This document shows positions 33,818-40,080 of a DNA stretch of 40,080 bases, piece by piece. This stretch comes from JAJTHY01 sp964458795 (GTDB taxonomy: Bacteria > Pseudomonadota > Alphaproteobacteria > Rickettsiales > Midichloriaceae). The notes beneath the pieces are model-generated. The model worked only from the letters and a program-made list of their open reading frames with translations, did not search any database and had not been told where the DNA came from. A program made the translations under genes and the position numbers. Position 1 is the first letter of the stretch, and each line of letters begins with the position of its first letter. Location of the stretch: positions 1 to 40,080 of the forward strand of contig CAYWJW010000009.1 in the NCBI GenBank assembly GCA_964458795.1. The letters are read 5' to 3'.

Positions 33818-35644
33818 TCATTTTGCATTCGAATTTGAATGCTGCTCATCCTTGTTTACCATATATGTGTATACTGAAGTCTGGAGAAAGGACGTAATAC
33901 CACAACCATGTATGCTGCTTTTAGAAGATACAATGGCTCGCATAGCTTCAGGGCTAGTGTGCGCCAACATAAGTATTATCTCTTGCGGAGTTCCAGCCAT
34001 GTATCGCATAGCAATAAATTGCATAACAGCTTCTCCATTTTTAGAGGTTGCTCCTTCGAGTGATATGCCATTTTGGAACAATGGATGTATACAGTCCCAC
34101 TTTTGTGCTTGTACCAAGGCGAAAAACAATCTTTTCTTTTGTTCACTATATACACAGCTTTGGCAAAAAAGTCTTCTTATATCCCCAGCCTCAGCCTTGC
34201 TCAAGTCTTGATACTGCATTCTTTGACATTTAGGTGATCCAAATAGCTTATTGTTATTGTTGCTTTCATAGGTTTCTTGCTGTTCACCTACTAGCACTTT
34301 ATAACGATTAGCAATAACTATAGCTTGGGATTCTGCCACATATATCTGCTCATCTAACATTTTCACACGGTTCCTCTCACCTTCCAAAGTAGCCTCTGAG
34401 AGTTTTAAACTTTCTTCTTTTTTACCAAGCTGAACAAGAAAATTAGCATTGCTTTGTTGATTTAAAAGTATTGTTTGCGCGTCTGAATTTTTTTCCAGCA
34501 GCCTCTCTGCAGCCATATTAGGATCTTTATTTTCCCCCCATTTTGAAGTGAACTCCTGTTTCTTCGTGACCAAATCTTTTGCGTCTTGTTCTACTTTCTG
34601 CTTATCTCTTATAATATCGGCATGTGAGGCAGCAACTATAGATTCTATCCTTTGTATCTCACTGCATTTTACATTCTTCTTCTCAAGCAACTTTAGCAGT
34701 TCCTGCTCGGATCTGAGCAAAGCATCTGCAGTGATTCTAAGGTGAGATGCACTTATAGCATAAGTTAATTTTGATATTTCTGCTGTCTGATTTTCAATAG
34801 ACTTATTTATATTAGCATCAGCAACAATAGCTCCTGCCAATACAGAAGCTGTTAAATCGGTCTTTAGCTCCTTCTTTGCTTCTTGCTTGCTTGACTCTAA
34901 ATCCGAGCTTACTAAAGCAAGCCTCTTTTCCATAGCTTTATAGAACAATTCTATATGATCATCCAACCTTGCATCGCCTAAAATACCAGGAAATATCTCA
35001 TTAATTGGCTTATTACAGAAAAAGCTGTACAGCACTGGCCTTATAAGTTCAGAACTAATCTGAACATCTAAAATATCTTGAGATGAACAACTAGAAAGAT
35101 CTATTTCATTGGCAACAGCCCATGTTTTGGAAATATCAACACCTAGACCCATGCATTTCTCATATATGTCTAAGTCAAACTCAGCACCTTTTCTTACTAA
35201 GATTTCCACCATCATCTCTAACTTATCACGTTCAAATTTGTCCTTATTATTATGACAGTAATTTACTAAATACCTAAGTAATGTAACTTTGGTTAAATCA
35301 CCCTTTTCACGCTGCAACCCAGCAGCGGCCGACTGTTCATCCGTAAGTTGCCCTTCAAAATCTATGTTAACGTCATCTAGTTCTTTTATGTATTCCCAAA
35401 CTAAAGTTCCATCAAGCCCAGAATAGGATTTTACTAGGCTATTGGAATAAACATAAGTATTGCCATTTATGGCTTCAATAATCCTTTCGAATGTCCTTTT
35501 ATCAGATAGAGCTTTTAAAGCTTTAGAACTGCTGCTTTCCATTGTATTTGCAGCGGAACCTAAAGACCCCAAGTTACTAATAAAAGAGCTAAAGGTTGAA
35601 AAGTATGAATTTTCTTGTGGTTGTGGTTGTTCTTTATCGTACAT
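33818..35644 (-). CDS. Orphan coiled-coil protein (608 aa) in the two-component operon
   Basis: Function not recognised. Residues about 225-465 are Glu/Lys/Ala/Gln-rich and read as a long coiled coil (phrases such as SEQELLKLLEKKN and DKQKVEQDAKDLVTKKQEF). The N-terminal 200 residues are mixed helical. A short cysteine-bearing segment (RRLFCQSCVYSEQKK) lies near residue 495, and the C-terminus is a helical block. No signal peptide or membrane segment is seen. AGAGGAAAT precedes the ATG. It begins 13 bases after the response regulator stop, so the three genes probably form one operon, and the protein could be an effector or scaffold of that pathway; this is inference. Confidence 0.7.
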   Translation of the reverse strand: MYDKEQPQPQENSYFSTFSSFISNLGSLGSAANTMESSSSKALKALSDKRTFERIIEAINGNTYVYSNSLVKSYSGLDGTLVWEYIKELDDVNIDFEGQLTDEQSAAAGLQREKGDLTKVTLLRYLVNYCHNNKDKFERDKLEMMVEILVRKGAEFDLDIYEKCMGLGVDISKTWAVANEIDLSSCSSQDILDVQISSELIRPVLYSFFCNKPINEIFPGILGDARLDDHIELFYKAMEKRLALVSSDLESSKQEAKKELKTDLTASVLAGAIVADANINKSIENQTAEISKLTYAISASHLRITADALLRSEQELLKLLEKKNVKCSEIQRIESIVAASHADIIRDKQKVEQDAKDLVTKKQEFTSKWGENKDPNMAAERLLEKNSDAQTILLNQQSNANFLVQLGKKEESLKLSEATLEGERNRVKMLDEQIYVAESQAIVIANRYKVLVGEQQETYESNNNNKLFGSPKCQRMQYQDLSKAEAGDIRRLFCQSCVYSEQKKRLFFALVQAQKWDCIHPLFQNGISLEGATSKNGEAVMQFIAMRYMAGTPQEIILMLAHTSPEAMRAIVSSKSSIHGCGITSFLQTSVYTYMVNKDEQHSNSNAK

Positions 35645-35657
35645 ATTTCCTCTTGGT

Positions 35658-36572
35658 TTAATCGTTAATACTTACTTTTGCTGAAGATACACATTCAAAT
35701 TCACTTCCATTATTAAGATAACGAACTTGTGAGAATCCTGAGTTTTGACTTATCAGTATCCCCCTACCATTAGGATCGGTAAGACGCTCTGAATCTAATT
35801 TTATGAATTGTTCCCAGTCAAATCCTTCACCTTGGTCTTTAACTTTTATAGTGAATTCATTATTAGTCTCATTATAGTTTATGTGCAAATCGCAACTCTT
35901 TTTCTTATTTTCAGATAAAGATAGCCGTTTATCAATCTCTTCCTCCCACATGTTTGTATTTTTTAGCATGGTTTTTTCCTCATATGTTATCCCTAAGTTC
36001 CCATGCTCGACAGAATTTATCATAAGCTCAGAAAGTCCCACAAGCTTAGATTCAGCATCTGCAAGACAACTGCTTACAAGCAATGCTAAAGCTCTGGCAT
36101 CTTTAATTGTTTTAAACTTAAAGTCAGCCTGCCTAACCATACTCATAGCCTTACCATACCTTCTAAGTCGGCGAACTATTTCCATACGTTCTTTTCTATC
36201 ATCATTAGCAGCCTTAACTAAAGATAGCAAAACTTCTTTTGTGTAAGGTTTGCTTAAGTAATAAAAAACTCCTGATCCAATACCTTCTGCTATCTGATGG
36301 CTTGATGTTGCAGCTGTTTGCATAATAACAGGAATACCACGATACTCATCAGAACTCTTAATTCTGTTTAAAAATTCCATACCATTCATATTTGGCATCA
36401 TTCTATCAAGTACAATAACATCAATTTTGGCACCATTTTCTAACACCTCCAATGCCTCCACTCCGTCATTTGCAGTAATATAATTGCAGTTAATCCCATC
36501 CAGATATTCGTGAATTATATCTAAATTAAGCTCTTCATCATCAACAGCTAGGATATTTATCTTATTATTCAT
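35658..36572 (-). CDS. Response regulator with C-terminal RsbW-like ATPase domain
   Basis: A 304-residue cytosolic regulator without a DNA-binding domain. Residues about 5-120 are a receiver: acidic pair DD at 11-12, phosphoacceptor Asp56 in IVLDRMMP, Thr86 and Lys108 in YYLSKPY. Residues about 160-300 resemble a GHKL ATPase of the serine-kinase/anti-sigma type: N-box with Glu182 and Asn186 (SELMINSVEHGN), G1 KVKDQGEGFDW and G2 NGRGILI. It lacks an H-box, so it is not a histidine kinase. The output could be Ser/Thr kinase activity or partner switching. It overlaps the start of the kinase's last bases by eight bases, so the kinase is the likely phosphodonor. Confidence 0.85.
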   Translation of the reverse strand: MNNKINILAVDDEELNLDIIHEYLDGINCNYITANDGVEALEVLENGAKIDVIVLDRMMPNMNGMEFLNRIKSSDEYRGIPVIMQTAATSSHQIAEGIGSGVFYYLSKPYTKEVLLSLVKAANDDRKERMEIVRRLRRYGKAMSMVRQADFKFKTIKDARALALLVSSCLADAESKLVGLSELMINSVEHGNLGITYEEKTMLKNTNMWEEEIDKRLSLSENKKKSCDLHINYNETNNEFTIKVKDQGEGFDWEQFIKLDSERLTDPNGRGILISQNSGFSQVRYLNNGSEFECVSSAKVSIND

Positions 36573-38460
36573 ATTCCTCCTTTATATTTACTTCCATATG
36601 ATCAATAGGCAGTATTATTTTAAATATAGCTCCTCCAGCCGGCTTATTCTCTGCCCATATTTTACCATTATGCGCTTTAACAATTCTTCTAGCTATAGAC
36701 AATCCAAGACCAGTTCCTCCACTACCTTTATTTGTCTTTGAACTTTGCGTGAAAGGATCAAATATTTTATCAAGCTCTCCATCCGGCATGCCGACACCAT
36801 AGTCTTCTACTACAATAATAATACTTTCTGCATTTTGCTTCGTTGCCGAGATACTAATATCACCTTCTTCTTGAGAAAATTTTATAGCGTTGGACAACAG
36901 ATTGATGAGTACCTGAAGAAACTTGTCTTCATCTAAACTGAGCATTTCATTAGGCCTAAGGGGCTTTATTTTCAAATTTAGTTTTTTATCAGCTAATAAT
37001 GGTGTTAGCTCAGTAACCGCTTTGTTTATACATTCATTTATATTTGCCATAACAAAGTTGAATTCAGTTTTGCCAGCTTCAAGCTTTGATAAATCCAACA
37101 GATCATTAAGCAAATTTAGCAGACGCTCTCCGCTATTAGATATATTGCTAAAATATTTTGCTAGCTTAACTTCTCTATCCTCTGACCTCTCTCCCATAAG
37201 TTTTTCAAACCCAAGTTTTGCATAACTAAGTATTGCATGCATAGGAGTTCTAAGTTCATGTGATATATTGGCTAGAAACTCCGTTTTAGCGGCATGTTCT
37301 TCTTCGGCTTCTTTTTTGGCCTTCATCATATCCTGAAAATGCATTTTGTACATAGTAGCAGCACTTGTTATCCGGCCAACTTCATCATTGGAAGTAACTT
37401 GAGGTATATCTACATATAAATTGCCCTTTGAAATTTCCCCAAGAGCTGTAGAAACTCTTCTAATAGAACTCGATATATTGTTCGCAACAAGTGCGCTACC
37501 ATATATACCAATTGCCAAACATATCATCATTGCAAACTCTGCAAAAAATAGATTGTCATAAATGGCTTCATAAACGACATTAAGCGGATAAGTAACATGT
37601 ATTATCCATATATCTGATATTTTATCGAATCCAATTGGGAGATATAAATCATAAACATCCTGTTTAAGCACTTCACTGAAATGCTTTTCTATATATGAAT
37701 CATCTGGCGTCAACAGATTTGGAACTATGCTAAAGAATGCCGGATCAAGTTTTATTGATTTCATCACTATTTTATCTGAAGATTCTATAATAACTCCATC
37801 GGGTTTCACTAGGTCAGCATTACTCAATCCATAGTTTTTGGCATCTTCTAACAAGTTCTTAAAGTTAGACAAACTAATATTAATGCCTATAGATCCGATA
37901 TAATTATTGTTATTATCGAGTATAGGATAAGCCAGTGACAGCAGACCTCGCTCCTTCTGATTTGCTTCAGTAGATATATTGGCTTTTTTAGATTGTTTGC
38001 AAAATTCTACTAACTTTTCAATTGCAGAGTTATTACCCAAGTTCAGTGGCGCTCTAATAACAGTTCCATCCACATCTTTGCTCCAAATTACGGAATAAGC
38101 TTCGTTTTTTTTATTTGATTCTAAGGCCACCCAAGTGTTTATGTAGTCTTTGTTTTGTTTAGCTACCCCGGATAATATTTGATGCGCTACATTACTGTCT
38201 AATATACCATTAGTACTCATGGCTCCCAACGATCCAGCAAGCGTTGATAGTTCACTCAAGTTACGGTCAACTTGTAATTTAACACCCATAGAAAGACCAT
38301 AAGCAAGCTCTTCAACATAAAGTTTGGCTTTATAATCTGTGCGCGCAAAAGTTGAAATAGCAATGGCTGGCAATATAATCAATGCTGAAATTATAAACGG
38401 AACTACTGCAACAAAAAGAATCTTGTATTTCAAACTCCAATTTTTATACCTCAATTGCAT
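36565..38460 (-). CDS. Cache-HAMP sensor histidine kinase
   Basis: An inner-membrane kinase of 631 residues. A first helix lies at about residues 12-36, a large periplasmic sensor with double-Cache-like features (residues 40-305; for example WVALESNKKNEAYSVIWS and LSLAYPILDNNNNYIGSIGI), a second helix near 308-330, and a HAMP segment to about 375. The kinase core has the H-box FLANISHELRTPMHAIL with His401, N-box INLLSNAIKFSQ, G1 VEDYGVGMPDG and G2 GTGLGLSIARR. No receiver is attached. Cache domains usually bind small ligands such as amino acids or carboxylates. It is the first gene of a three-gene operon with the response regulator (8-base overlap) and a coiled-coil orphan. Confidence 0.9.
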   Translation of the reverse strand: MQLRYKNWSLKYKILFVAVVPFIISALIILPAIAISTFARTDYKAKLYVEELAYGLSMGVKLQVDRNLSELSTLAGSLGAMSTNGILDSNVAHQILSGVAKQNKDYINTWVALESNKKNEAYSVIWSKDVDGTVIRAPLNLGNNSAIEKLVEFCKQSKKANISTEANQKERGLLSLAYPILDNNNNYIGSIGINISLSNFKNLLEDAKNYGLSNADLVKPDGVIIESSDKIVMKSIKLDPAFFSIVPNLLTPDDSYIEKHFSEVLKQDVYDLYLPIGFDKISDIWIIHVTYPLNVVYEAIYDNLFFAEFAMMICLAIGIYGSALVANNISSSIRRVSTALGEISKGNLYVDIPQVTSNDEVGRITSAATMYKMHFQDMMKAKKEAEEEHAAKTEFLANISHELRTPMHAILSYAKLGFEKLMGERSEDREVKLAKYFSNISNSGERLLNLLNDLLDLSKLEAGKTEFNFVMANINECINKAVTELTPLLADKKLNLKIKPLRPNEMLSLDEDKFLQVLINLLSNAIKFSQEEGDISISATKQNAESIIIVVEDYGVGMPDGELDKIFDPFTQSSKTNKGSGGTGLGLSIARRIVKAHNGKIWAENKPAGGAIFKIILPIDHMEVNIKEEYE

Positions 38461-38616
38461 AGCTCAATCCCAAACACTCTTGAAATAGTATATTCAGTCC
38501 CTGCGTTGTCAACAATGTTAGTTTATGAAAACTTAGTATTTCTAATTTGTGTGTCATCAGTTTTTCTGCTCCTAAATTTTTCTTATTCTATATTATAACT
38601 TGTTACACATTACTTA

Positions 38617-38626
38617 TGGAAGTCCC
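38617..38626 (+). repeat. GGAAGTCCC-type intergenic motif, copy 4
   Basis: TTATGGAAGTCCCTTGCA followed by an A-rich run, in the gap upstream of the porin, about 178 bases before its ATG, oriented towards it. Compare with 6336, 16611 and 29788. Confidence 0.45.
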
Positions 38627-38766
38627 TTGCAGAGAAAAATAATTGAACACACTGCGGCCCATTTAACGAGCAATATGCACCCCCGCACAAAAAATTTGGA
38701 GAAATCTTTTCTAAAAAAATCTAGGGAATGCTCATAATGCCACTTGAAAACTTAAGGAAATCACCT

Positions 38767-38799
38767 ATGCTTCCGCATGTAATTTTGATATTTGATTAG
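38767..38799 (+). CDS. Possible 10-codon leader peptide before the porin
   Basis: ATG with AAGGAAAT upstream, spaced about six bases, then MLPHVILIFD and TAG at 38797-38799, four bases before the porin ATG at 38804. The porin start itself has no good ribosome binding site, so termination here could reinitiate translation of the porin. A chance frame cannot be excluded at this length. Confidence 0.35.
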   Translation: MLPHVILIFD

Positions 38800-38803
38800 C
38801 ACT

Positions 38804-40012
38804 ATGAATAAGATTTTGATGTTGGTAGGCGCATCTTTAATAGCCTGCAACGCCTTGGCAGTGGACCAACCTCCAACTTTTAAAGTAGGAGGCTATATTG
38901 ATACTCTTGCTGGCTATGTAAGTGAAAAAAAGCCTTTCAAGCTTATTGACCCAAGCAAGCCTGATTCCCCTAAGCGGCAGAACTATGGCATAGTTAACGA
39001 TACTAAATTGGATTTCAATGCTGAGGGAATAAGCTGTCTTGGCTTCAAATATGGTGCTTATATAAGGCTCAATTCAGATACTTCGAAGGATGCAGATGAT
39101 AACGATGATAATGTTGCTGACAGGACAATGATTTTTGTTGAAACAGTCAAATATGGTCGTTTAGAGGGTGGCGCATATAAATCTGCGTCCAATGTCATGC
39201 AGGTCTCTGCCAACTCAATTGCCGCCTCGCCTGGCGGCATTGATGGATATGCACCAAACTGGATTAATGGCAAAAATATTGATGGAACAAGTTATGCCGG
39301 AAAATTTGTAAAGTGGCCAGAACTCTTAACGAACTGTAACTGCTTGTCCTTTGGTAACAAGGTAACCTATTACACACCAAAATTTTCAGGCATACAAATT
39401 GGGGTTAGCTATACACCTGATATAGCAGTACATGGGACCATATCTGAGCTTAAAACTACGCCTGAAAATGAAGATCAAAACTTTAAGAGACTTGTTGATT
39501 ACGGCATAGTATATGAAGAAGTTATAAATGATGTTGAAGTTAAAGTCGGGCTTACCGGTCAGTTTGCTAAGTCAAAAGCCTTAACCGTATCTAGGACCAA
39601 CCTAAATGCTTGGGAACTAGGTACTAATCTAATGTATAAAAACTTTTACTTAGCTGGGTCTTACAGCGATTGGGGTAAATCTGCTACTCCTTCAATTAAG
39701 GACCCCAATAAGAAATATGGTGCTAAGTATTGGACTCTCGGAGCAGCATATAAATATTGCGACTTTTATACCAGCGTGACTTATTTTAGAGGCAAGCGAG
39801 CCAATGTGTATCCTTCTGGGATACCGGCAACACCAGCTGGACATGATGTGGGCTTTAATAGAAATTCATATTTATCGTTTAGTGCAGACTATAAACTGGC
39901 ACCAGGCTTTGTACCATATATCGAGCTTACTCGTTTTAAAGCAAGGCTATATGGAGCAAGTGCAAATAATTCTGGGTATGTATTTTTTGGTGGTACTAGG
40001 CTAACTTTCTAG
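38804..40012 (+). CDS. Outer-membrane porin
   Basis: A beta-barrel porin of 402 residues that would allow diffusion of small solutes. MNKILMLVGASLIACNALA is a signal peptide with likely cleavage after ALA, so the ATG at 38804 is used and not the TTG at 38792. The mature chain begins with an aromatic strand (TFKVGGYIDTLAGYV), contains repeated alternating hydrophobic strands and Asp-rich extracellular loops (SDTSKDADDNDD), and ends in F after GGTRLTF, the terminal aromatic that BAM recognises. It resembles general alphaproteobacterial porins. No trimer signature was read. A dispersed palindrome follows directly at 40013. Confidence 0.85.
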   Translation: MNKILMLVGASLIACNALAVDQPPTFKVGGYIDTLAGYVSEKKPFKLIDPSKPDSPKRQNYGIVNDTKLDFNAEGISCLGFKYGAYIRLNSDTSKDADDNDDNVADRTMIFVETVKYGRLEGGAYKSASNVMQVSANSIAASPGGIDGYAPNWINGKNIDGTSYAGKFVKWPELLTNCNCLSFGNKVTYYTPKFSGIQIGVSYTPDIAVHGTISELKTTPENEDQNFKRLVDYGIVYEEVINDVEVKVGLTGQFAKSKALTVSRTNLNAWELGTNLMYKNFYLAGSYSDWGKSATPSIKDPNKKYGAKYWTLGAAYKYCDFYTSVTYFRGKRANVYPSGIPATPAGHDVGFNRNSYLSFSADYKLAPGFVPYIELTRFKARLYGASANNSGYVFFGGTRLTF

Positions 40013-40080
40013 TAATACCAAGACCCATAAATAATTAAGGGAATGCGAGATAGATTTTGGTTTTTTGGGAAGTCGCGGAA
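40013..40080. repeat. Palindromic intergenic repeat, second copy, truncated by the window end
   Basis: TAATACCA at 40013-40020 matches the outer end of the 6125-6287 element. After a diverged stretch, the internal sequence GGGAATGCGAGATAGATTTT and then GGTTTTTTGGGAAGTCGCGG match the left arm of that element closely. The right arm lies beyond the window. It starts one base after the porin stop, so it may act as the 3' end of that transcript. Confidence 0.75.

Larger units (their letters stand above)
38461..38803. other. Divergent intergenic region between the histidine kinase operon and the porin
   Basis: About 340 bases. It holds the fourth GGAAGTCCC-type motif (38617-38626), a stretch of AT-rich sequence with TATTATA-like boxes on both strands that could supply promoters, and a 10-codon open frame just before the porin. 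No tRNA or known RNA was recognised. Confidence 0.5.

Overview
The window is AT-rich bacterial DNA from what looks like an alphaproteobacterium of the Rickettsiales type, probably a host-associated or intracellular one. This is an inference from gene content, not from a marker gene. The supports are a MaoC-Pta fusion with acetate kinase beside FabI, an Na+/solute symporter fused to a histidine kinase, uptake genes suited to amino acids and peptides (DAACS, POT, LysE families), a CE-clan cysteine protease of the kind used as host-directed effectors, several large orphan coiled-coil proteins, and short palindromic repeats scattered between genes. Both strands are densely coded. No rRNA, tRNA, CRISPR array or intact insertion sequence was seen.

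Layout. 1-1734 (+): 3' part of a dicarboxylate/amino-acid symporter overlapping a YeeZ-like SDR gene. 1709-6031 (-): a 1440-residue orphan with an N-terminal coiled coil and a tandem 190-residue duplication. 6032-6419: gap with a complete palindromic repeat. 6420-9734 (+): fabI, maoC-pta and ackA. 9775-13618 (+): a class 3 lipase and the symporter-kinase chimera. 13656-15353 (mostly -): palindromic elements, a half-channel-like membrane protein and a RES/Xre toxin-antitoxin pair. 15427-19021: a CBS-nucleotidyltransferase (-), a cupin (+), then ndk, a small lipoprotein and lysC (-). 19022-19518: a long 5' region with a hairpin and a possible small ORF. 19519-23864 (+): an orphan, a POT transporter and an M17 aminopeptidase, which together look like a peptide-use unit. 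23974-27474 (+): a BON lipoprotein, the CE-clan protease and an orphan partner. 27513-31646 (-): mutL, nuoN and lysE-type exporter. 31709-33812 (+): ugd and mutM. 33818-38460 (-): histidine kinase, response regulator with its own ATPase-like domain, and a coiled-coil orphan, as one operon. 38804-40012 (+): a porin preceded by a 10-codon open frame. A second palindromic repeat copy begins at 40013 and runs off the window.

The items most worth following are: the predicted CE-clan protease with its orphan partner; the three-part symporter/CqsS-like/kinase protein; the kinase-regulator-coiled-coil operon with an unusual REC-ATPase output; the POT transporter with a degenerate proton-coupling motif; the dispersed palindrome family; and an intergenic GGAAGTCCC motif that occurs four times, each time pointing towards a downstream gene.
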